Origin: Phoronis australis | Taxonomy: Eukaryota; Phoronida; Phoronidae | Direction of reading: 5' to 3' | NCBI GenBank assembly: GCA_002633005.1 | Contig: NMRA01000179.1 | Coordinates: 515,797 to 579,796 of the forward strand | Length of the DNA stretch: 64,000 nt | Shown here: positions 35,762-46,800 of the stretch, piece after piece | Layout of the letters: each line of letters starts with the position of its first letter | Position numbering within the stretch: position 1 is the first letter of the stretch | Notes under the pieces: generated by a model | The model's database searches: none | What the model was told of the DNA's origin: nothing | The model's input: only the letters and a program-made list of their open reading frames with translations | Program-made: the position numbers and the translations under genes

Positions 35762-36180
35762 ATACCTTACAAAAAGAAGAAAAAGATAGAAACCCGAATA
35801 CAACAGCACGCCGAGCAGAGTAATAACAAGAAAAAGATAAAAACACAGAAAATAAGCCTCTTTGCTGACAGTAATAATAATGATGAGAAGAAAAAGATAA
35901 AAGCCCAAGAAGAACAAGACTGCACTCAGTATGGGCGCAAAGTAAAACGAAGAAAAAGATAAAAGCCCGAGAATAACAAGACTGCACTCAGTATGGGCGC
36001 AAAGTAAAACGAAGAAAAAGATAAAAGCCCGAGAATAACAAGACTGCACTCAGTATGGGCGCAAAGTAAAACGAAGAAAAAGATAAAAACACGAGAATAA
36101 CAAGACTCTGCGCAGATAAGCGCATAATAAAAATATAAATACCTAAGAATAACAAGACTCTGCGCTGATGTGCGAAGAGA
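35762..36180 (+). repeat. 62-base tandem array, about 6 units
   Basis: Two adjacent units (35948-36009 and 36010-36071) are identical. Neighbours on both sides are progressively diverged but keep AAAAAGATAAAA, GAATAACAAGACT and a GCGCA block. The reverse strand produces long serine/phenylalanine ORFs that are artefacts of the repeat. Confidence 0.93.
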
Positions 36181-36759
36181 CACAACGCTAACTTAAAAGC
36201 GCGCGTTCCGAACAAGCAGAACCACTTCTAGCTTAGACTGGCACGGCGCCTCGTTTTCAAGAATAATCATGGCAAATTCGTGCAGGAAGTGATTATTACT
36301 GATTATTTATAACCTTGTGTGAGCTTTTAGCTCTAAATTGTGCGAGCTGACGGATGATTGGTCTCGGAAGTGACAGAAGGCTGACCAGATTTCGCCCAAC
36401 CACTCCTTTTAAGTTTGGGTCAATTAACCGCCATGCGCATAAAAACGCGTTTTCGTATGGACATAAACACTGTGTATATCGAATGGACTCGGGAAGCCAT
36501 TCCTTGAGTTATACTAGAGTGATAACAAAGCATGTACAGTTTGGAGTGAATTATTCGAGTGACTTGAAGGCTACCTTGAAAGGCAAAACCCGAAAATGTT
36601 GTTCTTACAGTGTGTTAAGAGCATCGTTCTGAGCCCACTAGTGCGATAAATTGTCAAATGTAACTTTGAGCCGTGTAGCCTTGTTCGTTTTGCTTTTGAA
36701 GAGCGAGAATCGCATTCATTTCAAACACCCGGGAATAACACCCACATGTAGCAATGCTC

Positions 36760-36985
36760 CATGGTGAGAAACAACATGACCGTCGCACCCAAAACATGGG
36801 CTCGGGTTCTAAAAGTCGGATCGACTCACCACAAAACAAGACCTATAGGGATCAAATAGGTTCGCCGCACCAGAAAATGGAACCGACGGAGCTAAAAACA
36901 TGACCGACCCACCACAAAACAGGGCCGCCGGAGACTGAACATGACTGTCGGGGAATGAAACTTGACTGCCACGACTCCATTGTGA
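36760..36985 (-). repeat. Left arm of a long inverted repeat
   Basis: Its reverse complement (CCGGCGGCCCTGTTT, ATTTTCTGGNGCGGCG, GGTGAGTCGATCCGA) aligns in order with 38755-38940. Internally it is built of diverged units about 21 bases long resembling C-G-G-T-C-x-x-x-TTTTGTGGTG. Confidence 0.8.
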
Positions 36986-37969
36986 TGGCGCAATTGAAAG
37001 GAGGTCAACAATTAAAGTAGCGATAAATCCAACCACGATCACATTTTTGAGACAAATAATTATAATTGTATATCTACCGTGTTTGTTTTAGAACAAAAGA
37101 ATACTTCTTTCCTCCCATTTGACATTTTAGTCAAGTCACTGAAAAAACGCGTTGGAGCACAACTGGTTTTCGGGGAAAGCATCGTCATAACAAGCTTTTA
37201 TGCGAAGCTGTATACCAAATATGCATGTAGAACTTTGCACCGATGTGGGTAAAAACTGAACTCATAACTCTTACACAAAATTAGTGTGATTAAAAACTAC
37301 CTTTTTCCCTGAGTAAACTAAATTCTCACTGACCTGGAATGTGTTACTACGCAACTGATTAATAACATCGAGTACGTAACTCTTGTAAATTACATTGGGT
37401 GAATCACAAAGTAGTACAAAGTAGAAATACATACATCTTACAGTTTATCATCTGCAGTACATTATAATAACCAAACGCGCGCCAACCAAACAATGCTGGA
37501 ATTCCGAAAAGATGACAAGGTTATGATTGACAAATCCTAACTGTACATGTACCTATTCCCAGTGGGAAGGACGTGCAATCAAATTTTTAACAGACCCATG
37601 TTCGGCGGCGAATTCCCTATCAACGTTCATTCAAACGGAGACGAACCCCAAGTCAAGAAACGCGGTGAGACTCTCTAGGTGTGCTGTCTCAAGGTAAAGT
37701 CCGTGCTCACCAGCGGAGAAGCATACATGTAGCTGACTGTTATTAATCAACAGTTTTTAATTTTTGATTTTACAACTTCAAAAACTATATATTAGACACT
37801 AACTTTCTGTGAAAGCTGAATGCAATTTACAATTGTTAAGCTTAAAATAAAACTATTAACAAAAGTAACTGAATTACTTTAAAATGTGCAAGAGTGTTTT
37901 TACAAAAACTGCGTCATGTGGTTGGAGGTCTTATACATGTCGGCAAAAAAGGTAGTTCTTACGGTTCTT

Positions 37970-38125
37970 GTGAGAAAAGAAATCCCACACTCGTCCCACG
38001 TTGATGACATGGGGAAACCTCTTGGAAATTTCGTCAAAATCCCTCGGCAAGCCTCGAGATTTTTTACCAAAATTCCAAGAGGTTTTGTCCATGTCATAAT
38101 CCTGAGACTCGTGCAGGATTCTCTC
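37970..38125. repeat. 155-base fold-back (hairpin) element
   Basis: The arms ATGACATGG...AAACCTCTTGGAAATTT and its inverted match AAATTCCAAGAGGTTTTG...CCATGTCAT surround a CTCGGCAAGCCTCGAG centre. Weaker pairing extends outward for about 40 more bases on each side. Confidence 0.85.
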
Positions 38126-38144
38126 TACATATGTACCGGCGTTA

Positions 38145-38375
38145 GAAAAATTGGCGTTCTACCGTTATTCTGCTGCTAAAATTGTGGTACGGTCTTTTGC
38201 GTCGGCTTTTGGCTATTTAAAATATTGCTCCACCTAATGGCCAGTTTCTTTTCCAAGATTGCTCAATCAACTGTCCATTCTTCTCTTCCACGAGGTTGCG
38301 TCCATCTCATGGCAAATAATCGGAACTGGTTTCATTTTGTCGTACGTTTTTAGTACATGTATTTTAATACCAGCA
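38145..38375 (+). repeat. Dispersed repeat with core CAATCAACTG...GAGGTTGCG, copy 2
   Basis: Shares TTCTACCGTTATTCT and TAAAATATTGC with copy 3 (46660-46800), and the core plus TATTTTAATACCAG with copy 1 (15845-15975). Confidence 0.8.
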
Positions 38376-38754
38376 CACCAAATTTCAGAAGATTTTTTTT
38401 TGCTTCAAAGCTGTCAAAGGCGGGTGCACGTGTTACTGTTTTCAAAACGACGACAGACTTTTCTTTGTTGCAAAAAGCGAAGAACTCTACAAGAAAATTA
38501 CGTGTATTGGATTGTTTTTCACTTGAACGGTTGCAAGTACGACAAGGTGAGTGTCGGTTGACTCCCAGATTTTGCATGCACCCCTCCCGGCCGTTTGCTC
38601 TACATTATGGTATCAGTTTCACGAAGGTGACGGGCTGTGTGAAATTTCGGGGTCTGATCTTGACACACAGTGGTAACTAGCTGTATTTTGACGATAATCC
38701 TCATACAGCTAGCTGGCTGGCTACGTCATAACCAGTATCACACATTGGTAACAT

Positions 38755-38940
38755 TTTGTTCAGTCTCCGGCGGCCCTGTTTAGTTACGGGGCAGTCATTT
38801 TTTTAGTTGCGTCGATCCCATTTTCTGGAGCGGCGGTCCCATTTGATCTCCGTCCGTCCTATTTTGTGATGAGTCGGTCCGATTTGGAGGACCGGCGGTC
38901 ATGTTTTGAGTCCGAGATTTTGTTCTATTCAGACCCCTTT
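38755..38940 (+). repeat. Right arm of a long inverted repeat
   Basis: Partner of 36760-36985, about 1.8 kb away. It runs directly into the dispersed repeat at 38935-39172, so arm and repeat may be parts of one larger element. Confidence 0.8.
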
Positions 38941-39172
38941 TCAATACAACTAAATGTATTATCGTTTTTTGTCGTTTGTGCTGGGATCTCGCGGTGACGC
39001 AACATGACTCCTAAAGGCAGTTTCACCTATTATGTGACGGGCCCACATTGGTGTCAGTTTGAACTTGCGTTTTCCTATTTTTGCTAAGGCTTTGTTAGGA
39101 CTACCTGGTTAGCTCAATACATCTAAACTAAAAAAGTCCGTTGAAGTTAGGCTTTAAGCGTCTAAATAAAGT
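38935..39172 (+). repeat. Dispersed repeat, copy 2 of 2
   Basis: Same ordered blocks as the minus-strand copy at 27640-27872, with a roughly 20-base insertion after the GGGATCTCGCGG block. Confidence 0.85.
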
Positions 39173-39532
39173 TTGGTGGTCAGGAGCTCAGTTTAATTTT
39201 CCCAGAGGCGACAGGGAGGAAAAGAGCTTGCTCAACTGGGGAAGACAGCTGTACGCTGAGCAGTACTCAATGGATCGCATGGTCAATATTTGTTCACTTC
39301 GAATAACAAGTCCGCCCCGGTCCAAGCCGCAATCTAACGGATACGAGGGTAGGATGGGGTGCGTAATTTCTACGAAGTTGAAACAGGACCTATGGGGTCG
39401 TTTTAAATGGTCATGTTTTCAGGCCTCATCACTAGCCCGCTTTCTTCAATTTTAGATGTCTTTTGTTTCTTACTTTCCCCCTAAACAACAACACGTTTGG
39501 GAAAACATCTGACTGTCCTACTCAGTACTTAC

Positions 39533-39768
39533 CATCGCGTTCTGTTTCACAAAAGCTTAGTGCTGTGGTGTTACAACCGATAGAATGCCATACTGCTCCT
39601 TCTTTACAAACCATTGCTCCACAAACAGGACCTTGATTCACTGTACCCTGATCACGATCCCACTTGGAATAACTCACGTTCACAGCAGATGGAGTGTCTT
39701 GTTGCAACCGAGGCACCCACTGCCAGTGGGATGAGTCGTAATACAAGGAAATCCAAAACGTCCCGTTA
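39533..39768 (-). CDS. Exon: C-type lectin domain 1, C-terminal half
   Basis: 236-base exon, phase 2 in and phase 1 out. 'FWISLYYDSSHWQWV' is the W-I-x-L core, followed by 'WDRDQGT', 'VCGAMVC', 'AVWHSIGC' and 'LSFCET', the closing strand. The Ca2+ site-2 motifs E-P-N/Q-P-D and W-N-D are not present ('WHSIGC' replaces W-N-D-x-x-C), so classical sugar binding is unlikely. Two extra cysteines ('VCGAMVC') may form an additional bond. The acceptor is cccttgtttgcag and the donor is GTAAGTA. The plus-strand ORF across it is a shadow. Confidence 0.92.
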
Positions 39769-41701
39769 CTGCAAACAAGGGAAAAGGGAACGTGTGAGTA
39801 TCCAGAGGCCACACGTTCACGTTTGCGAATGCTTGTGCTCCATTTTTTATTTCTCGGCCATGCTTACGGCCTAGGAAGATGACTTCGATTTGATCATTAT
39901 CGACATGGATGACACCACGGAAAGCATTCAACCAGTTATTAGGATAGAGATGACGCTGATGACAGATGACCAAGTCAAGGTTTAATTTCGGTATGGTAAT
40001 CTCTGTGTATGTACATTTTCATCCACTGGTCTTTAAGATAGAACAGAAGTACACGTATTAGGTTTTTTAATTCCAATATAATTACAATCTCTAAAGTAAA
40101 ACCCGTAATTCTGAGTTGTTGAGCAGCTTTGCCCACTCAGTCACTACTGTCATTGCCAGAAATATTTAAAAGGGGACCAAACGAGGGAAATGGTTATCGA
40201 AGTGGGAGGGCACTTTGGGCACTGAGCGGTGAGGGGGAGTGCAAAAGCAAATTTGATTGATTTTTTGTTGTAATGAACAGGGGTGTCATGGCCCACTTTT
40301 GCCCAATGGCTATGCTAGTGCCATTATCTATTCTTCGTAGCTTGTCCGAGAACTCCGACATTTCCCAAGTTTCTCAGCGGCATCAAGAGGAGGCAGGGTT
40401 GTTGATCCTTGGCACAGGGGTCGAAAGTGAATTAGGTGATGACCAGGGTGAGGGATTTTAAGCCAAGGCCAGGATGGCCTTAAATTTTCCGTCCCCTCGC
40501 CAGTAAAAACCCTCCATATATATCAGGGATGAAAATTCTACGCCGTCATGTATTTTTTTTCCAATGCCAAAAATGATTTTGTGTGAAAGACGGAGACAAA
40601 ACCTTTCTGTTTTTAATACACAACTCTCAGGTATTACCATTTGCTTTGAATATTTCAAATCGGAGCATCCCCATCATTTCCTTTCATGAAATTTTGTCGA
40701 AGTTGATAGTTGTATTTTGGAACAAAGCAATAGTGCATTGTATACTTTGTGTTCGTTACCCATTAACACCTGAGTATTGTGGCTTTTCCTCAGGAAGATC
40801 AGCAACGCGACGAGGGCATGATACTTCAAACATCCAATCGAGTAAGACACATGCAATAAGTTACACCCTCTCTTGGGTGGCTAAACTGCCTAAGAACATT
40901 AAAACACTGCATAAATGGTTCTTTTACAATAAATCGGCAATTAAGTCGCGTTGTGCACTAACGAGTGATAGCTATTTCCATGTTGTTACCGTCCGTGTGA
41001 GAGTACACAATTTACTGGACGCGAACTCGGGGGCCTGCTTTGCAACGTAGTAAGCAAAGAATGTAAAGTGTTGGGAATGCGTTTGAAACTCTTCCATACT
41101 CGTTCTCACGCAACTTCTGTGATTCATTTATTTTATTTACTTCAATTTGTATTCGATACAAAATGTATTACAATAATTCAAACTTCCAATGACAATGGTG
41201 TTTCAAAAGCGCTCCGTTTGCGATACAACAACGCATGATAGACACATTCCTACCGGCTTCTCTTTGTCACCGACCCTTTTAATCCTGCGTAAAACACATC
41301 TACGCTGGACAAGTTCGACTTGGGACAGAACAAGATGTAATTTAGAATGAGGTTCAGTGACTGCTGATGCCAACACATCAGAACCGAAAGTATTCCACCT
41401 TACTGTGATGAAATCTGCCCCCACAAACCTCAGGTACACCTTTACATGTACTGTAAGTCCTGTTTCTCTAACTGTACAGGCTACAAAACCCCCACAGTAC
41501 ATACATGTAGATGAGCTTTGCGGTTTAAAGGCACATGCTTGTGACAACTTACAGTTTGGCTGATATTCAAATATCGAAAACAAACGTCGTGTCTAAACCT
41601 GATCAGTTCTCATTCAAATTGGTTCCTTCAAAATTATCTAGAATGTCCATGACCAGCAATCATGATACATGCACATCATAACGTAACGACAATAAAGTTA
41701 C
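39769..41701. other. Intron inside CTLD1; nothing recognised
   Basis: A plus-strand ORF at 40583-41050 has no domain features or supporting context. No repeats were matched here. Confidence 0.5.
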
Positions 41702-41885
41702 CATTGAAAATAGCCACTAAAGTCATCGTGTTCAGCTGCAGTCTCGAATGTGGCTAAATAACCATTAAAATAGTTGCAGGTGGTATGCCCTTGGTTCCAT
41801 GTCTGAGCAGAAGTTACCGCCAAATAACATCGACCCCACGGAGAATCTGCCCAACCTTCAGGACACGCTTTTGGTAGAAAGCTCT
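41702..41885 (-). CDS. Exon: C-type lectin domain 1, N-terminal half
   Basis: 184-base exon, phase 1 in and phase 2 out. 'LPKACPEGWADSPWGRCYL' is a canonical CTLD start (C-P-x-G-W...C-Y), followed by 'TWNQGHTTCNYFNGYLATF', the W...A/G...C-x-x-x-x-G-x-L-A strand and helix. The intron interrupts just before the W-I-x-L strand, as in CTLD2, so the two domains share intron position and phase. The acceptor is tgtatattgcag and the donor is GTAACT. Confidence 0.95.
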
Positions 41886-42474
41886 CTGCAATATACATGT
41901 ATCAATTTAGATACGGGCCTAAAGTAACAGAAACATGTAAGTCACGGCTTTCGATGAAGACGGATAAAGGTCCATGCAGCGTGATGTTTAAAAAAACAAT
42001 GTCTTGGTTCAAATTTTGGGCTGAATCCCTTTGCTAGCGTGTTAGCTTGGAACCTTAATCACATGAGAATGGAAGGAACCTAGCTGATTTATTGATTTAA
42101 CAAGTTGCGCCTGATTTATGGCCACTTCGAAGTTTGCAAGCTCGGCTTCACCTAATCGGCACTGCGTGGGTCTTTAAAAGGAGTATTCAACTAATGTTAG
42201 TCAGAGATAGTTCCTTAGTAGTTCTGGTATGCCCTCATATATTTTCTGTCTTCATACTCTTTGTTTTCGTATTTATGAAACTGCAATGCACCGAGGTTTG
42301 AATATTAAAGAAACTAACCAAAATGTACCCAGTTTTCAACATTGCACTTATTTTTAATTGCTTAAGTCGCTATAATCCTTGCTTTTGTGTCAAAATAACT
42401 TTCTTGTCGGGGAGTATGGTCTTTCAAAGCACCTTCATCGTTTTTCTAATAAGTTTCAAAATAGACCAGACAGT

Positions 42475-42605
42475 TTTCTGCACAGCTCTGCCAAACGTGG
42501 AAAGACATCTTTATAGAATTAGTTGCCTGTTCAGTTGAGATTTTGTGGCATCAAATTAGTGCTTTTGGTGGCGTTATGTGCCTAGCCGCTAACTGTTTTG
42601 ACAAG
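42475..42605 (+). repeat. Dispersed repeat, copy 1 of 2
   Basis: CTCTGCCAAACGTGGAAAGACATCTTTA and later GTGGCATC, GCTAACTGTTT blocks recur in order at 45945-46100. Confidence 0.7.
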
Positions 42606-42652
42606 GTAGATGGAGGTTTAGCTATAGTTCAGTCGGAATCTACTCGAACATA

Positions 42653-44026
42653 CAGTACAGCCACTGAATTTTTTAGACTCTCTCCGATGTCTCACCGGTC
42701 TAGCCACCCGTGACCGTAACCGGAGACAGACCGGAGAGTGAGACGTGAATCAACCGTGACAGCTGGCGTGAGCCTAAGCGTGACTGTACCCGGAGCTTAT
42801 CGTGAGCCAGGCGTGAGTTTACCTGCATCGCAGATGAAAAAGTAATTTATTAAAATTATATCAGTAACTAGCAGTGATGTGTGTATTCTCATAGACTTTT
42901 GGTCATGTGAGGTTTATTTTTTTTGAAATCGTCACGTTCAGCAAAAGACCAAAATTTCCTTCTCAAATCTTAAGTCACTTCAGGAAACAGACCTGTGGAC
43001 TCTACTTTTCACTTATATATAATTATTTGTTTTCTATATTAACTAATAAAGAATCTTGACACGCGTGTACATGGCGAAAATATTCAATTGCCTTCACGAT
43101 ATGAAGGAGCATAGCGTGTCAATTCTGAGTACATTGATCCCAAGTTCCGGCTTCATGCGGAGAAAATTGATCGTGCCCATGCATTTGACGACTCAAACAG
43201 ATCGTTGCTATTATTATTTTTAAAATTAGTGAAGAAGTACCCCGGGGATACTGTGAACTCAGTCGAAACGCATGTACTACGGGGAGGGGGCTACAAATAA
43301 TTAAACTTCCATATCTATTGAGGACTTTTTAGTCAAAACATTTGCTTGCAGTAAGGGATGGGTATGTCAGAATGGCGGCCTATTGAAATTTTCTGTACGC
43401 CAGTGCGGTGCAAAAATGTACGGAGTGACACAATACTTCACAAGATGCGTAGACTATTTTTAGGGCAAATTAATTATATCCAGCTGTGACAAGTTTCAAG
43501 GAGTCCACAGCCATGTAAAGACGACTCTGGGCACAGGGTCGCGTATATTCGTATTTACTAACCGTGGTTACTGTACATGTATGTCGTTGATGGGACTGGC
43601 TCCGAAGTCGTAAATAGAAAATGTACATGTAACCGTAACACAAGATGAGCTGAAGGAAGACGTTTGTATGAACACGTGAAATTACAAAGATAGTCGGAAC
43701 ACAAGTGTGATAGATGACTGCTTGCAAAGATACTTTATAATATACCATAATGTTATTGTAACTTGTCCGAAACGACAGGTATCAAGACGTTACATGTATT
43801 TTAATGGATTAGCCCGGTGCCCTACCATGGTTACCACAGGTACCGCAGGCGTGAAGAAACCCTGAGAAAAGCGTGAACTAAACCGGAGGTAAGCGTGAGG
43901 ACTACCCGGAGAGTAGGCGTGAGGCGACCGTGACTGATTTTTGTCACGCCTGCGTTCCGGTTGCGCTCCGGTCTGGCCAGGCGTGAGGTAGCCCGGACGA
44001 AGTCTAAAAATTCAGTGGCTGTACTG
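42653..44026. mobile_element. 1.37-kb non-autonomous TA-flanked DNA transposon
   Basis: The outer termini CAGTACAGCCACTGAATTTT are inverted and identical at both ends, each flanked by TA (42651-42652 and 44027-44028), as expected for Tc1/mariner/pogo-type target duplication. Inside both ends lie 140-190 bases packed with CGTGA/TCACG and CCGGAG/CTCCGG motifs (subterminal repeats). The AT-rich interior has no transposase-like ORF, so it is non-autonomous. Confidence 0.85.
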
Positions 44027-44428
44027 TAGATGTAAACTTGGTCGCTATAGTTGTGCTGAAACTTTTTCAAATTTCTACTTAGCCCAGTTTGTTTGAAAAC
44101 TACGTTGATTGAACTGAAAATAACTTTATAACTCTTGGAATCTCACTGATGGAAGTACTGCTTCAGTGGTTGAAACTAACCCGCCGTGACAAACAATTTT
44201 CCAGAACCATGTTCGAAGCTATTACGTACCGTGAGCTTTTCTCAATCCGAGAAACCATTTGTGATCTGAGTAGATAACAAGATTAGATTGATTTCGAAAA
44301 TGATGATTTTTAAAGAAAGAGATTACCCCTACATAATCAGATTTCTCATTCGTCATCTCTGGTAAATACATTTTTAATTAGGAAGAGAATGAACATATTG
44401 AATTATTGCGCATCAACAACAATCTTAC

Positions 44429-44719
44429 CACCATATAAACATGTGTATCGCACAACAACTCCCGAAATGTTTACGCGCTGACTGAGCTCCCAGAAGGTTT
44501 CAGAACTTTTAAAAAAACAGCTGGTTTTGTTGTCACAAAGAGCAGCTAGTGTTGGCGTGACGTCAATCTCCCAAACACAAGTGTCGTCTGATGGTGTTCT
44601 TTCGCAATTCGAGTTGTTGACTGTCGTGTATAGGATCTTCAAGACATCATCATAAAAGCCATCATCGTTGTCGCAAGTAAGCATAATTAACTCTTCCGTG
44701 GACCCAACTTGACTTCGGC
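44429..44719 (-). CDS. Exon: SUEL (galactose-binding lectin-like) domain 1
   Basis: 291-base phase 1-1 exon, 97 residues. The upstream acceptor (tttcgttcgacaag at 44720) was chosen over a nearer AAG because it has a good pyrimidine tract, keeps phase 1 and gives the SUEL-like opening 'STEELIMLTC'. 'NSNCERT', 'DTCVWEIDVTP', 'LCDNKTSCFF' and 'VVVRYTC' follow the family pattern. The Y-G-R site reads 'YTTVNN', so canonical sugar contacts are lost. The donor is GTAAGA. Confidence 0.88.
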
Positions 44720-45944
44720 CTTGTCGAACGAAAGAAGTTATTTGTAAAGGTTTGTTAAGAAACGAAAGTATATAACTGGCTGTACAAAAGATGGTATATC
44801 AAACATCCACTGATTTAGTCTTTCCAATGCATGTTCTTTGGAAAACAAAGGCATAACATACAAAAAATATTACTGAGACATTTCAGCAACTCTCGTTGTC
44901 GGACCTCGTGGCAGAGACAGAAGATTGCGAATCGAGCCTGTATTTCAGCAATAACAAGATTCGGCAATCGTCTTGGGTTGATTAAGTGGTTCATCGTCTG
45001 ACCTACACATGCATACAAATAAAAACAATGTTACTGGGCACGGGGATACTTGGCAGTTGGAGTTTAGCCGTCTTTCAATAAATGACCACAGCAGCGAAAA
45101 AAGTTTTGTGCCCCTATTTGAGGGGGAGAGGAGAGAAGACCAGGACGTTGAACTAGCCCCAAACCTATATGTTGTCGGCTTCTACTTTTTGAACTTGTAA
45201 AAAACGGTGATACTCAAAAGCATTGCTGGAAAAACAGTTACATTCCAAGGGACTGGCATCACTAAAAATCGTGAGGCTAAGCTTAGAAAATCACCTAATA
45301 TCCAACGCGCATTGATTCATATATGCCATTAAAGTGATGCGACACTATCGAGTGTGACTTCCTCAAACAGCTTTGAGACGTTGCTGTTGAAATTTTAATT
45401 CTAAACTCTGTTGATCTACGTACACCAACCTCTAGCCTATTGCCACTGGAACGGTTCTGATGTTGGTTTGTTCTCAGGCGTTACATTGTACTTAGGACAT
45501 GGGTACCTGGTACACACTTGGATTAGTTATTACATGTATGGAAACACTAGACTGCTAGCCATTTATCAACGTCGGGTGATTTTGTCTTTATAATTTTCGT
45601 TCTTCCTTGCTTAGGAGGAGTAGTCAGGGTGTGCGTTCCGTAGAGGCGACAATCTAGCAAAAACACAAGGACAGTCGCAAGTTTTTGCAAAACATCGCAT
45701 GCACAATGCATTGCAAGCCAACCTTGTTATTACAATAGCTTCATTAGCTGAGAAACTCCAAATTTGCGTATCGTGGCCATTTGCTGGGCTGACTGGAGAC
45801 ATTGTCCAATTCTTTAAGACCACTCGTTTCACTGCCTATTATACAATGTAAGTGTGTACCCGATAGGATGGCATGTTGTTTGATAGCTTGTGCTCTGCCA
45901 CCCCTCGTTGCACTACAGTAGTTTGAAATCAATTAGATACATTT

Positions 45945-46100
45945 GACATGCAGACTCTGCCAAGCTTGGAAAAACATCTTACCAGAATAAATTGGTAGTT
46001 TGATGAAAAATCTGTGGCAATGGAATATTGTTTTTGTCGAACCGTTGTCGGATGTAACGTGGCTTTATTGCGTTAAGTTGCTAATTGTTTGTATACATGT
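45945..46100 (+). repeat. Dispersed repeat, copy 2 of 2
   Basis: Partner of 42475-42605: CTCTGCCAAGCTTGGAAAAACATCTTA, TGTGGCAATG and GTTGCTAATTGTTTG. Confidence 0.7.
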
Positions 46101-46659
46101 ATGAATGACTTACACGGTGAGATGCCACGTCTTCGAAATCGTTCATGTGTCAAAAATGTCCAGACTTTGTCGACATTGAGCAAGCATTAAAAGGGACTTT
46201 TTATCCGGGTTTTTGTGCGCCAGATAGGTACGATGCAAGGCCCTTGATAACAGCACTGTATACACTTTAGAGGTTAGTGAAATACAAAACATACATTTTC
46301 AGTGCAATTTATGAATAAAGCCATAAGGAATCACATTTTTTTATACTTTTCGCATGTTTGTAAACAAATGTTTTTTGACCATGGCTAAAGATCATCGGAC
46401 GTCACGGAGGCTCCAGGGTGGTGAAGATATCTCACTGCTGCACTTTATGCGTATAAGTCGTCTGCGATCAAGGCCATAAAAAGTTCATCATACAAGTTAA
46501 CTGTCGTGTTGTGTAGACTATTAGTGGAACGATGCCGTTTTCCATGGCCCCGCGTTGCCTTGGTGTAAAGCGGTATACTAAATATACAGTTGATCAACAT
46601 TTGTGTCAATAAAAACTACACTCTTCCTTCAATTTTATTTACCGGTGATGCAAACAACG

Positions 46660-46800
46660 GCTTTCTACCGTTATTCTTCTGATGAAATATTTTGCGCCGG
46701 TTTTGGCGCTATAAAATATTGCGTTGCCTATTGGCCATTTTTATGATTCTTCAATCAACTGTTCTCTTCTTCCACGAGGTTGCGGATATATTGCAATCAA
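46660..46800 (+). repeat. Dispersed repeat with core CAATCAACTG...GAGGTTGCG, copy 3
   Basis: CTTTCTACCGTTATTCT, TAAAATATTGCG, TGGCCATTTTT and TTCCACGAGGTTGCGG in the same order as the copy at 38145-38375. Confidence 0.8.

Larger units (their letters stand above)
31906..39532. other. 7.6-kb intron with an RTE-like LINE and many repeats
   Basis: Contains flanking direct repeats (32430-32615 and 35370-35548), the LINE (32680-35290), a 62-base tandem array (35762-36180), an inverted repeat pair (36760-36985 and 38755-38940), a fold-back (37970-38125) and dispersed repeats (38145-38375, 38935-39172). No lectin exon is required here, as the flanking exons join in frame. Confidence 0.65.
41886..44428. 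other. Intron with a TA-flanked DNA transposon
   Basis: Holds one copy of a dispersed repeat (42475-42605) and the inverted-repeat element at 42653-44026. No exon found. Confidence 0.65.

Noticed and set aside
35762-36180. CRISPR-like array
   Set aside because: Repeats are contiguous without unique spacers and lie in an animal intron; this is an ordinary tandem repeat.
35706-36215. Overlapping minus-strand ORFs with repeated 'LLSFSSF' peptides
   Set aside because: They are readings of the 62-base tandem array, with no promoter, splice or domain evidence.
40583-41050. 155-residue plus-strand ORF as a gene
   Set aside because: No recognisable domain, no splice or regulatory context, and its composition looks like random AT-rich translation.
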